Assembly (NCBI GenBank): GCA_963823675.1
Contig: CAWGMT010000013.1
Span: forward strand, 868,001 to 932,000
DNA: 64,000 nt
Reading direction: 5' to 3'
DNA from: CAWGMT01 sp963823675
GTDB taxonomy: Bacteria > Planctomycetota > Planctomycetia > Isosphaerales > Isosphaeraceae
Below the pieces are notes generated by a model. It was not told the DNA's origin, ran no database searches, and worked only from the letters and a program-made list of their open reading frames with translations. Positions 16,091 to 24,479 of the stretch are shown piece by piece (within the stretch, counting starts at the first letter, position 1; the number at the start of each line of letters is the position of its first letter). Position numbers and translations under genes: made by a program.

Positions 16091-16990
16091 TTGTTTCCGG
16101 ACCGTTCCAATCATTATGCACACCTTGCCACCAAAGCGGTTTTTGAAGCACGAGCAGGGCGGAACGATCAAAGCGACACGTTCATCGCCCGGGCCCAGCT
16201 CGGCTTGATCGAACCGGCGCCGCTCTGGCTGGCGCTCGCGATCCAATCGATCCGCTACCGCGCAGACCAGAAGTCCCGAGCAGGCTACGCCCGACATTGG
16301 GAGTCGGAGCTCAAAAAGCCGGTCAGAAGCGAGACGGCTGGCGAGATGGCATGGTTGCTCACTTCGCTCTTGAAGGAAGGCGTTGAGTATCCGGGCCGTG
16401 ATACCCAGGTCAAGAAGCTTGTCACATACCTCGGCCGCTCCCTCAAGCTGGCTTACCGCCGGTTGGATCTCGAGCGGGTCTGCGAGTTTCTCGGTCACCT
16501 ACCGGAGAAGGTCGACCTCCTGGAAAAGCTGGTGAAGCGAGGATTGAAAGAGCATCCCCAGTCGGCTCGGTTGCACTTCGAGGCGGGGGCCATTGAGTTT
16601 CGGAACGGCATGTTCGGCGGGTCCCAAGCGGTCGCGCGGCGGCACCTGGAAAAAGCGGTCGATCTCGCCGGCTCGTTGACGGAGCGAGCGGACGTCGAGT
16701 TGCTGCCGGCGATCAAGGAAGTGCTGTCGGTTTTCAACGACTTGACGGGGAGCCCGCTGGGCTCTCTCTTCTTCGGCGGGCTCCCATTTTCGATTCCCAC
16801 GCCAGGAAGGCGGTCGCCTCCAAAGGTCCCGTCTCGCGCGAGGGGTCAGTCACAACCCGGCGATCCGAACCAGTCGCAATTCCCAATCTTCTTCGACGAC
16901 GACCTAGACTCGGAACCAGATTGGTTTTTTGTGCCCGAGGACGCCAGCAAAAAGCCGAGAGGTCAGTCCAGTACCCGAGGGCGTAAGTGA
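16091..16990 (+). CDS. TPR-type helical repeat protein, C-terminal segment (split gene, part 4)
   Basis: About 300 residues; the true entry from part 3 is near 16040. Helical repeats continue to residue ~220, followed by a Pro/Arg/Gln/Asp-rich tail with a short acidic-aromatic stretch (F-F-D-D-D-L-D-S-E-P-D-W-F-F-V-P). The four segments and three frameshifts suggest one gene of ~2.5 kb damaged by indels. It lies 54-75 bases upstream of the J-like gene on the same strand. Confidence 0.62.
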   Translation: MFPDRSNHYAHLATKAVFEARAGRNDQSDTFIARAQLGLIEPAPLWLALAIQSIRYRADQKSRAGYARHWESELKKPVRSETAGEMAWLLTSLLKEGVEYPGRDTQVKKLVTYLGRSLKLAYRRLDLERVCEFLGHLPEKVDLLEKLVKRGLKEHPQSARLHFEAGAIEFRNGMFGGSQAVARRHLEKAVDLAGSLTERADVELLPAIKEVLSVFNDLTGSPLGSLFFGGLPFSIPTPGRRSPPKVPSRARGQSQPGDPNQSQFPIFFDDDLDSEPDWFFVPEDASKKPRGQSSTRGRK

Positions 16991-17080
16991 TTATGAGCGA
17001 CCCCTATGCGAAGCACGAATTCGAAATCCGAAATTCCCAAGGGTGCCGAAGGGTTTAAGCGATCATGGGCGACCCGTATG
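16988..17080. repeat. Short imperfect direct repeat bracketing an insertion before the J-like gene
   Basis: The 21 bases at 16988-17008 and 17060-17080 match at 17 positions; both contain ATG-x-G-C-G-A-C-C-C-x-T-A-T-G, so the J-gene start appears twice. The 51 bases between include CACGAATTCGAAATCC, which resembles interspersed repeats. An insertion with target duplication, or a small tandem duplication, would explain it. Confidence 0.5.
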
Positions 17081-17361
17081 AGATCTTGGGAGTGACGCCA
17101 GGTGCGGGCGAAGGCGCAGTGCGCGACCGCTATCTGGAGCTGGTCCGCGCATTTCCTCCCGATCAGGCTCCGGAGAAGTTCGCGGCCATTCACGCTGCCT
17201 ACAGCGCACTACGTGATCCGATCAAGCGTCTTGAACGGCAGATTTTCAGCATCGATTGTGCGGACGACTCCTTCGAGCGGATCGTGGCTGACTTGCACAA
17301 GAGGCTGCGTAACGCGCGTCTACCAATCGAGACCTTACTTGCCCTTGCGGACCCCCCATGA
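17065..17361 (+). CDS. J-domain-like co-chaperone lacking the HPD motif
   Basis: 98 residues. M-G-D-P-Y-E-I-L-G-V-T-P-G-A-G-E-G-A-V-R-D-R-Y-L-E-L aligns with helices I-II of a DnaJ J-domain, and F-A-A-I-H-A-A-Y-S-A-L-R-D-P with helix III. The loop that should read His-Pro-Asp is F-P-P-D (residues ~31-34), so the histidine that activates Hsp70 ATPase is missing. The remaining ~40 residues are helical. It overlaps the GrpE-like gene by four bases (ATGA), indicating translational coupling. It may dock the Hsp70 without classical stimulation, or act by a different contact. Confidence 0.8.
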   Translation: MGDPYEILGVTPGAGEGAVRDRYLELVRAFPPDQAPEKFAAIHAAYSALRDPIKRLERQIFSIDCADDSFERIVADLHKRLRNARLPIETLLALADPP

Positions 17362-18251
17362 ACGACCGGCAGGGAGTGGAAGAAATCCTCGACCGATTCC
17401 GCCAATGGCTCCAGACCGAGTTCGACGAGCCGCTAGACCCGGACATGGCCGCCGACGGCGCGATGGCGGAGCAGGACGGCGTACGGGAGTTCGGGGTCAT
17501 CGATCTCGTCGAGGAGTTCACGGCGCTGCGTCATGAGCTGAAGCTTCAGACCAAGAGCGGCCGGGGCCTTCTCGAGCAAACCGAGACGACGATCGCCGCC
17601 ATGAAGCAGGCCATCGAGCAGTTCCGCGCCGTCGAGCATTCGGAAGACCAGACTGCTTGGTTGACGGGAACGCCCTTCGCCGAAGCCCTCGCCGACCTCG
17701 ACGAGGCGCTCGAGCGCGGCCGGCGCGAGATCGAAAAAGCCAAACGAAAAATCGCGGAAGAGTCCATCCGCGCCCTGGAGGCCGCATTGAACGACGTGCA
17801 TCGCCGGCGCTCCTGGATCCGCCGCCGGCTACTTCGCCCTTATCACGCGGATGTGCTTGACGTCGTGGCGCGCGCCGGGCTCGGGCAACATGACCGGTTC
17901 GACGCGCTCTTGGAAGGTTACGGCCTGATCCAGAAACGACTCAGCCGAGCCATGAAATCGGAGAAGATCGAGCGGATCGCTTGCGTGGGAAACGCCGTGG
18001 ATCCGGACAGGATGACCGTGCTCGAGGTGCTCGACGACCCGAGCCGGCCGCCCGCGATCGTCGTCAAGGAGGTGCGCCGCGGGTATACATGGCGGGGCCG
18101 CGTGATTCGATACGCGGAAGTTCAGGCGACGCGCGCGGCACAAGGGCCAACCCAAGAGTCTCACCACGTTGCCGGGTCACAGCCGGATGAATTTGAGCCC
18201 AACGTCTCGCCGGTCAGTGCCCGAGCCCCTGTTTGCGGCGACCTATACTGA
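17358..18251 (+). CDS. GrpE-like nucleotide exchange factor
   Basis: 297 residues, longer than typical GrpE (~200). An N-terminal charged region and long coiled coil (residues ~50-150) precede the GrpE-type core: L-D-V-V-A-R-A-G-L-G-Q-H-D-R-F-D-A-L-L-E-G-Y, then V-L-E-V-L-D-D-P and the beta-domain ending V-K-E-V-R-R-G-Y-T-W-R-G-R-V-I-R-Y-A-E-V-Q-A, the signature G-Y-x-x-x-G-R-V-x-R-x-A-x-V of the family. It should speed ADP release from the Hsp70 encoded 15 bases downstream. The divergence suggests it serves that paralogue rather than the housekeeping DnaK. Confidence 0.82.
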   Translation: MNDRQGVEEILDRFRQWLQTEFDEPLDPDMAADGAMAEQDGVREFGVIDLVEEFTALRHELKLQTKSGRGLLEQTETTIAAMKQAIEQFRAVEHSEDQTAWLTGTPFAEALADLDEALERGRREIEKAKRKIAEESIRALEAALNDVHRRRSWIRRRLLRPYHADVLDVVARAGLGQHDRFDALLEGYGLIQKRLSRAMKSEKIERIACVGNAVDPDRMTVLEVLDDPSRPPAIVVKEVRRGYTWRGRVIRYAEVQATRAAQGPTQESHHVAGSQPDEFEPNVSPVSARAPVCGDLY

Positions 18252-18266
18252 CGGAGGATTTGTGAT

Positions 18267-20093
18267 ATGGCCACCGAGATAATCATCGGCATCGACCTGG
18301 GAACGACCAACAGCGAGGTGGGAGTGATCAAGGATGGCCACCCCGTCGTCCTGGAAGAAGACGGGGATCCGATCCTGCCCTCCGTCGTAGGGCTTGACCC
18401 CCAAGGTCGTTTGCTGGTTGGCAAGGCAGCACGCAACCAATTCGTCCTGGCGCCTGAGCGGACCATTCGATCAGTCAAGCGGAAGATGGGTCAGGAAGTT
18501 ACGCTCTGCCTCGGGGACCAGAAGTACACGCCCCAGGAAATCTCCGCCATCATCTTGCGGACGCTGAAGCAGCGGGCGGAAAAGGCTCTCGGGGGGCCGG
18601 TCTCCAAGGTCGTCGTCACGGTGCCCGCATTTTTTAACGACGGCCAGCGGCGAGCCACTCGTGAGGCGGGTGAGCTTGCCGGACTGGAGGTCGTTCGGAT
18701 CATCAACGAGCCGACGGCCGCCGTACTGACCTACAACCCGCATCCCCCCGAGATGGAGCGGCTGTTGGTTTACGACCTGGGAGGGGGTACGTTCGACGTC
18801 TCCGTCGCCCAGGTGGAAAAGGGGGTCGTGGAGATCCTGGCCAGTCATGGCGACACCCAGCTTGGCGGCGATGACTTTGACCAGTTGCTGCTGGACCATG
18901 TCAGCGACAAGTTTGCCAGCGAGCACGGCTCTGATCTCAGAAAGTCAACCAGCGCGATGGCCCGCCTGCTGCGGTCGGTTGAAGACGCCAAGAAACGGCT
19001 GTCGTTTGACCCGGTGACGACCATCGAGGAGGAGTTCATCGCCGAGAAGGACGGCAAACCCTTGAATCTGGTGATGGAGATCGAACGGTTTGACTACGAA
19101 CGGCTCATCCGCCCCTTGCTGCTCAAGACGCTCTCCTGTCTGGATCTGGCAATGTCCGATGCGAAGCTCCAGGCGAACCAGATCGATAAAGTCATTCTCG
19201 TCGGCGGCGCGACTCGCACCCCTTTGATACACCAATTGCTTGGCGAGCGACTCGGCCGGCCCATTCACTCCGAGGTTGAGCCCGATCTCGCCGTGGCCAT
19301 GGGCGCGGCCGTTCAAGGCGGGCTGATTGCCGGAGTCGATGTCGGGCCGATCCTGGTGGATATTACGCCGCACACCCTCGGCATCAGTGCGCTGGGGCAG
19401 CTCAACGGCTTCCTCTCGCCGTATCACTTTTCGCCGATCATCGACCGAAACACCCCACTGCCGGTCAGCCGTACCGAAATCTACTCGACGGTCTGCGACG
19501 AGCAGGACGCCGCGAAGATCGACGTCTTTCAGGGTGAAAACGACGACACTCGGTACAACGACCAGGTTGGCGAGTTCCTGATCGAAGGATTGGCCGAGGT
19601 GCCCGCCGGCAACCAGATTCTGGTCCGGCTCGACCTCGACCTGAGCGGCATCCTCAAAGTGACCGCCACGGAACGTGCCACCGGCCTGGCCAAGCACGTC
19701 GTGATCGACAATGCGATCGAGCGGTTTCGCCTCCGCCAGCGCACCGACGCGGTCGATCGAATCGACGCGGTCTTCGGCACGGCTGAGGAACCCGAGCGCG
19801 ATGAAGAGGCGATTTTCAGCGAAGCCAGCCCTTCCAGCCCACTTGCTCGCGAACGCGCGGCCGCACCGCCCGAGTGCGAAGTACCTCTCCCCTTGCGCCA
19901 GGCGATCGAATCGGCGGAAGCCCTCCTGGCGAAAGCACACACGATCCTGCCCAATTCGAATGCCGACGACACCGACGAGCTGCGGTCACTGATCACCGAG
20001 CTAGAAGAGGCCGTGCGCGAGCGCGACCCCGACGCCATTCGATTCGTTTCCCGCGAGGTCGAAGACCTCGTCTTCTACCTCCAAGATGCTTGA
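18267..20093 (+). CDS. Hsp70/DnaK paralogue
   Basis: 608 residues. The ATPase domain is intact: G-I-D-L-G-T-T-N-S-E-V (phosphate 1), V-P-A-F-F-N-D-G-Q-R, I-N-E-P-T-A-A-V-L (connect 1), V-Y-D-L-G-G-G-T-F-D-V-S (phosphate 2) and I-L-V-G-G-A-T-R-T-P (adenosine). The substrate domain follows (I-T-P-H-T-L-G-I, D-R-N-T-P-L-P, Q-G-E-N). The helical lid (~residues 500-608) is short and lacks the usual E-E-V-D or DnaK-type tail. Compared with housekeeping DnaK, G-I-S-A-L-G-Q replaces the usual linker region G-I-E-T. Encoded in a row with J-like and GrpE-like partners, it looks like a dedicated chaperone set. Confidence 0.93.
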   Translation: MATEIIIGIDLGTTNSEVGVIKDGHPVVLEEDGDPILPSVVGLDPQGRLLVGKAARNQFVLAPERTIRSVKRKMGQEVTLCLGDQKYTPQEISAIILRTLKQRAEKALGGPVSKVVVTVPAFFNDGQRRATREAGELAGLEVVRIINEPTAAVLTYNPHPPEMERLLVYDLGGGTFDVSVAQVEKGVVEILASHGDTQLGGDDFDQLLLDHVSDKFASEHGSDLRKSTSAMARLLRSVEDAKKRLSFDPVTTIEEEFIAEKDGKPLNLVMEIERFDYERLIRPLLLKTLSCLDLAMSDAKLQANQIDKVILVGGATRTPLIHQLLGERLGRPIHSEVEPDLAVAMGAAVQGGLIAGVDVGPILVDITPHTLGISALGQLNGFLSPYHFSPIIDRNTPLPVSRTEIYSTVCDEQDAAKIDVFQGENDDTRYNDQVGEFLIEGLAEVPAGNQILVRLDLDLSGILKVTATERATGLAKHVVIDNAIERFRLRQRTDAVDRIDAVFGTAEEPERDEEAIFSEASPSSPLARERAAAPPECEVPLPLRQAIESAEALLAKAHTILPNSNADDTDELRSLITELEEAVRERDPDAIRFVSREVEDLVFYLQDA

Positions 20094-20169
20094 ACGCGAT
20101 CCTGAGATTCGTCGCGATCCCGCAAGTTGCCAGGTCGATTCGTCTTGATCGTTGAATGGACACGGAACC

Positions 20170-20493
20170 GTGCCAACCCCAACCGAATTCCGGTGTCCAA
20201 CCTGTGGCGCCCGGCAATCCTGGGCCGAGACTTGCCGCCGCTGCAAGTGTGATCTTCACTTGTTCCTCTCAGCCACCCGGGCCTATCAGCAGAATCGTCG
20301 CCAATGCATCCGGCATCTCCACGCCGGTTTCGCCGAAACGGCCCTGCACCACGCCCGGCGATGTTATGAACTCCGACCGGATGCTCGATCGCGCCGGCTC
20401 ATGGCTCTCTGCTATCTCCTGCAAGGTAGCTGGCTCGAAGCGCTGCGAATATCCAGAGGCGGCCATGAAGCGCTCTCGAAATCGAGCTCTTGA
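20170..20493 (+). CDS. Small zinc-ribbon/TPR-like protein
   Basis: Start taken at GTG 20170 (TTG at 20152 is possible). The N-terminus has C-P-T-C-G-A-R-Q and C-R-R-C-K-C-D-L, a four-cysteine zinc ribbon, followed by two helices of TPR type (F-A-E-T-A-L-H-H-A-R-R-C-Y-E-L-R-P-D-A-R-S-R-R-L-M-A-L-C-Y-L-L-Q-G-S-W-L-E-A-L). It is ~76 bases after the Hsp70 gene on the same strand, so it probably belongs to the same transcript. Function unknown; such combinations often bind partner proteins. Confidence 0.68.
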   Translation: MPTPTEFRCPTCGARQSWAETCRRCKCDLHLFLSATRAYQQNRRQCIRHLHAGFAETALHHARRCYELRPDARSRRLMALCYLLQGSWLEALRISRGGHEALSKSSS

Positions 20494-20655
20494 CCTCGTG
20501 CGATCAGCGTATCCTCATGCATGTCCCAGTGTCTCGAGCGCGGGCCCGTTGCGACCACCGTGACGGGTTGACGCTTGGGTGGCACTGCGATAGCCTGAAC
20601 TAAACTTTGAAATGTTTTGCGCGATCCGGCATCCGAGCCGAGGAGAATCAGCCGC

Positions 20656-21300
20656 GTGGCCTCCCTGTTCGTGATCCAAGGGGCCGACCAGGGGAAACGG
20701 TTCGAGTTAATGACCAGTCCGGTCGCCTTGGGCAGGGACAACTCGAACTCCGTACGGCTCCACGACACCGAAGTTTCCCGCCGCCACGCCGAGCTGAGGC
20801 TCGAACGCGAAGGGTATCGGATCGTCGACTTGGGGTCGGCCAACGGCACGTTCGTCAATGGCCAGCCCGTTGAACAAACTCCCTTGCATCCGGGCGATCG
20901 GGTTCAACTTGGCCAGACGGTCATGCTCTTTCACGCCGAAAACGGCGACCGAGAGCGCGACTTGACCGGGCGGGTCAACCTCTTGGCCAGAAGCAACCCC
21001 AGCGATCGGTCGGCCATTCTCAAGAGCGTCCCTTCGGGCGAAGGATCGCGCGTCCTCCAGGCACCAGATGCCGCGGGGGGCTGGCTGCGTGAACGACTCA
21101 TGAACCTGTCGGTCATGTACCGCGCGACCCAGGCCATCAGCCATGTGCTCGATGTCAACGCGCTGTCGGCCGAGATTCTCGAGCTGGTCTTCGAGTCGAT
21201 CGGCGCCGACCGTGGTGCCATTCTCCTCAAGGACGAAGCCGACAATCTCGCCCCTAAAGCGGTGCGCTGCGCGAAAGAGCCCAGCCCGACGAACGCATGA
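20656..21300 (+). CDS. FHA-GAF histidine kinase, N-terminal segment
   Basis: GTG 20656 follows AGGAG. Residues ~1-95 are an FHA domain (L-G-R-D-N-S-N-S-V-R-L, S-R-R-H-A-E-L, D-L-G-S-A-N-G-T-F-V-N-G), which binds phosphothreonine peptides. Residues ~150 onward start a GAF domain (M-Y-R-A-T-Q-A-I-S-H-V-L-D-V, I-G-A-D-R-G-A-I-L-L-K-D-E). The frame ends in the middle of the GAF domain at 21300; restoring one C in the run at ~21285 joins it to the next segment as S-P-D-E-R-M-T-I-S. The gene probably encodes one protein of ~566 residues. Confidence 0.82.
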   Translation: MASLFVIQGADQGKRFELMTSPVALGRDNSNSVRLHDTEVSRRHAELRLEREGYRIVDLGSANGTFVNGQPVEQTPLHPGDRVQLGQTVMLFHAENGDRERDLTGRVNLLARSNPSDRSAILKSVPSGEGSRVLQAPDAAGGWLRERLMNLSVMYRATQAISHVLDVNALSAEILELVFESIGADRGAILLKDEADNLAPKAVRCAKEPSPTNA

Positions 21301-22352
21301 CCATTTCGCAGACCATTATCGAGTACGTACTCGAAAAGGGTGAAGGCGTTATCACCGCCGACGCGCCCACCGATAAACGATTCAGCCCAGCCCAGTCGAT
21401 TGTCGACTACCAGATCCGCGAGGCCATCTGCGTGCCCATTCAGGGAAGACATACCACGCTGGGCGTTCTCTATGCGGATATCCAGGCCGGCAGCGGGCCG
21501 GTGACCGGAAAGTCCGGCCAGCGCGGCCGGTTCACCCAGGACCAGCTCACGCTCATGGTAGCCATCGGCCACCAGGCCGGACTGGCCATCGAGAACACCC
21601 TTTTCTACAACGATAAGATTCAGGCCGAGCGGCTGGCCGCCGTGGGCCAGACAATCGCAACTCTCTCTCATCACATCAAGAACATTCTGCAAGGCATCCG
21701 AGGGGGCAGTTACCTGATCGACCTGGGCCTCAAGGAGAAAGACGAGTCCATCGTCCGCCGCGGCTGGGCGATCGTCGAAAAGAACCAGAGCAAGATCTAC
21801 AACCTGGTCATGGACATGCTGTCCTTCTCCAAGGACCGCGAACCCGCGCTCGAGTCGGCCGACTTGAACGAGACGATCAACGACGTGATCGAGCTGATGC
21901 AATCACGGGCAGCCGAGTTGGGGGTCCAACTGAGCTGGCATCCCGACACCGATCTGCCTCCCGTGATGATTGACGCCGAGGGAATCCATCGGGCCGTCTT
22001 GAACATCGTCACCAATGCCCTCGATGCCAGCGAGGGCGCTCCTGATGCTCACGTCGCCATCAAAACTGGCTGGGACCCCTCGACGTCAATCGTCACGATC
22101 CAGATCAGCGACAACGGAATCGGAATCGACGAGGCCGACATCCCGTCGATCTTTCAGATCTTCGCCTCCAGCAAGGGCTCCCGAGGAACCGGCCTGGGCC
22201 TGCCCGTCTCCCAGAAGATCATCCGCGAGCACGGTGGGAGAATCAGCGTCACGTCCCGGCCCGGTCACGGCGCGACCTTCGCGATCGAGCTGCCCATGAC
22301 CAAACGCACCGACCTCAGGGCAACTGCCGAGGGACAGACGATCGTTGAGTGA
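21297..22352 (+). CDS. FHA-GAF histidine kinase, C-terminal segment
   Basis: It continues the GAF domain (I-R-E-A-I-C-V-P-I-Q-G-R, L-G-V-L-Y-A-D) and holds the histidine-kinase core: the phosphoacceptor box T-L-S-H-H-I-K-N-I-L-Q-G-I, N box N-I-V-T-N-A-L-D-A, G1 D-N-G-I-G-I, F box F-Q-I-F-A-S-S-K-G and G2 G-T-G-L-G-L-P-V-S. The segment boundary is an ATGA overlap that cuts a domain, so it is more likely a sequencing indel than two proteins. No response regulator is adjacent. An FHA domain on a histidine kinase suggests cross-talk with Ser/Thr kinases. Confidence 0.85.
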   Translation: MTISQTIIEYVLEKGEGVITADAPTDKRFSPAQSIVDYQIREAICVPIQGRHTTLGVLYADIQAGSGPVTGKSGQRGRFTQDQLTLMVAIGHQAGLAIENTLFYNDKIQAERLAAVGQTIATLSHHIKNILQGIRGGSYLIDLGLKEKDESIVRRGWAIVEKNQSKIYNLVMDMLSFSKDREPALESADLNETINDVIELMQSRAAELGVQLSWHPDTDLPPVMIDAEGIHRAVLNIVTNALDASEGAPDAHVAIKTGWDPSTSIVTIQISDNGIGIDEADIPSIFQIFASSKGSRGTGLGLPVSQKIIREHGGRISVTSRPGHGATFAIELPMTKRTDLRATAEGQTIVE

Positions 22353-22368
22353 TCGTGAAAAGTAGCTA

Positions 22369-24345
22369 TTACTGAAGGCCTGCCTTCCTGGGCTCGTTGG
22401 CCTCGAGTTCGCTGCGTTCCTCCACGAGTTCCTCGTTGATTCCCCGCACCGAGCTGATGATAAGAACGCCGTCGCGAACGCAGTACGCGAGCCCGAGCTG
22501 CTTGAGCGCGAGCCGCAATGTTGTCCTGAGCGGGATCCCCTCGAGATCGATGGTAACGGGAGAGGTGGGGGTGCAGCTCGCTTCCTCGAGCCCCTTGGGA
22601 TCGACGTAGATCGAAACACCAGCGAATGTTGCGGTGGTGGTCGCCTGCTTGATGTACTTGAGGATGTCGTCAAGCGGCGTCGGGTTGGCGAAGGACATCG
22701 AGACCGGCTCGTCGAGTTTCGTGCGGATAACCTGGCTGCGGGCGTCCGGGTTGCGGACCGCCATGTCAGCCGCGATGGCCTTTAATTGTCGCAGCCGGCG
22801 AGCTTCCACTTGCTGTGACATCTGAGCCATCATTTCACCCATCCCACCCCGTCCTGCCATGCCGCCGCCGCCGGGTCCCATGCCACCCCGGCCACCCATG
22901 CCGGCGCCTGCCTGACCGGCCATCATGCTCCTCATCATTCCCGCTTGCCCTTCGCGTGGGCCCTGCGGCTCTGGCGAGTTAGCTGACGCCAAGAGTCGCT
23001 CGGCCTCCCTGAGCTGGGCTTGGGTCATTTCTTTCGTGCCATCCGAGAGGGACGACTGAGCGGCCAACACGTTCAGTTTTTTCATCCGGTCTCGATGTGC
23101 CGCGTAGGCGGCCGTCCGTGCGGATGGGTCGCCACTGAAAGACCGGCCGGTTTCGAGCAAGCGCAGCGACCAGCCGACAAGACGCCGATAGTCATCCTGG
23201 CGCAGACTGCGACCGGGAATTACCAAACTGTCGAATAGCTCCTGGTCAGCTTGCAATTGGTCGGAAAGGAGCTGACCGGTCGATTTCGGCTCCGGCTGAG
23301 GTGCCGGCTCAGGTGTGTCCTCGAGGCGCTGCCGCCGGGATTTTTTGGCAATAACGCCTTGCGGATTGACGCCTCTCGCAGACGGTTGGGCTTGCGAACC
23401 GCCTTTCGTCTCCTTGGGATTGCCTTGGGCGGCAAGGGCCACCACGCCGGTGGCCACCACCCCCAACAAGAGCAGCGGCAGAGCACTGGTTTTTACCTGT
23501 GTCAGAATCATGGCTTGGAGCACTCCTTCCCCTAGTGCGGCAACGGGTAGTGAGACAGTCGAGGACGCGGCGAGTGAGACACCAGCACGGGACGAAACGG
23601 ATTCAGCGGCGCGCAAGGTCGCCTGGATCAATGCCACGGGAACAGCCGCTTTCGCGTCGGGGCTTGAAAAACCCGCTGCGAGCGTTGCCGCCGACAGCGC
23701 GAGTCCGCGGCTCGCCAACCGTTTGCGCATCAAATCCCGGGCACGAGCCAGCCGTCCCTTGACAGTGCCCAGAGGCCAGTTGAGGCGCCGGGCTGCGTCT
23801 TCGTGGGTCAAACCCTCCATGTAGCAGAGAATGATCGGCACGCGGTACTTCTCCGGGAGCCGGGCGATCTCCTGATGAAGCCAGGGATCGAGCTCCGGCT
23901 TCGATGGGCTGGCGTGATCGATGCCGTTTTCAAGACCCGATCGATGATTGACTCCACACCGGGCCGCCTCGATCGCCGCAGCGGAGCGGGCTGCTCTTCG
24001 CGCCGCGAGGCTGCGCGCACGAACCGCAACCCGGTGGGCGACGCCGTAAAGCCAGTTCCCCAAAAGGTCGCATCGCTTCAACGAACCGGCCTTGCGAACC
24101 AGAACCAGAAACGTCGCCTGGAACGCGTCATCCACATCATTGGGATCGCGGAGTAACTGCCGACATACACCCAGGACCATCGGTCCATGGTGCGCCACGA
24201 TTGCCTCGAAGGCGGCCTCGTCGCGTCGCGTGACAAATCGCTCCAGCAGCTCACACTCGGTCGAGCCCGTCGCCGTACCGTGATGGAAGAGCCGCTCGAG
24301 CTGGATGAAAACCGTCGTGCGATTCGGCCCATGCAGCCCGCTCAT
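22369..24345 (-). CDS. ECF sigma factor with transmembrane segment and C-terminal STN-like domain
   Basis: Start set at ATG 24345 behind GGAAAGG; the frame runs further upstream but the extra residues look random. Residues ~45-105 are sigma region 2 (D-V-D-D-A-F-Q-A-T-F-L-V-L-V-R-K-A, L-G-N-W-L-Y-G-V-A-H-R-V-A), ~155-210 region 4 (L-P-E-K-Y-R-V-P-I-I-L-C-Y-M-E-G-L-T, G-T-V-K-G-R-L-A-R-A-R). A single helix at ~288-307 follows, then a long Pro/Gln linker and a Gly/Met-rich stretch. The last ~75 residues (P-L-D-D-I-L-K-Y-I, I-P-L-R-T-T-L-R-L-A-L-K-Q-L-G-L) resemble the short N-terminal domain of secretins and TonB receptors. Planctomycete ECF sigmas with tethered tails are known; no separate anti-sigma is seen. 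Confidence 0.88.
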   Translation of the reverse strand: MSGLHGPNRTTVFIQLERLFHHGTATGSTECELLERFVTRRDEAAFEAIVAHHGPMVLGVCRQLLRDPNDVDDAFQATFLVLVRKAGSLKRCDLLGNWLYGVAHRVAVRARSLAARRAARSAAAIEAARCGVNHRSGLENGIDHASPSKPELDPWLHQEIARLPEKYRVPIILCYMEGLTHEDAARRLNWPLGTVKGRLARARDLMRKRLASRGLALSAATLAAGFSSPDAKAAVPVALIQATLRAAESVSSRAGVSLAASSTVSLPVAALGEGVLQAMILTQVKTSALPLLLLGVVATGVVALAAQGNPKETKGGSQAQPSARGVNPQGVIAKKSRRQRLEDTPEPAPQPEPKSTGQLLSDQLQADQELFDSLVIPGRSLRQDDYRRLVGWSLRLLETGRSFSGDPSARTAAYAAHRDRMKKLNVLAAQSSLSDGTKEMTQAQLREAERLLASANSPEPQGPREGQAGMMRSMMAGQAGAGMGGRGGMGPGGGGMAGRGGMGEMMAQMSQQVEARRLRQLKAIAADMAVRNPDARSQVIRTKLDEPVSMSFANPTPLDDILKYIKQATTTATFAGVSIYVDPKGLEEASCTPTSPVTIDLEGIPLRTTLRLALKQLGLAYCVRDGVLIISSVRGINEELVEERSELEANEPRKAGLQ

Positions 24346-24479
24346 GCGCTCAACCTTTCCGACGATCCGGATTCCTGTCCTGAACTGGCATCCTGGTCGT
24401 TCCTCGATGTAGTACTCTCCGCGATTCGCGTTTTGGATACGCGATTTTAGCCGAGTAGTCCCGCCGTCGCGATTTTCGT

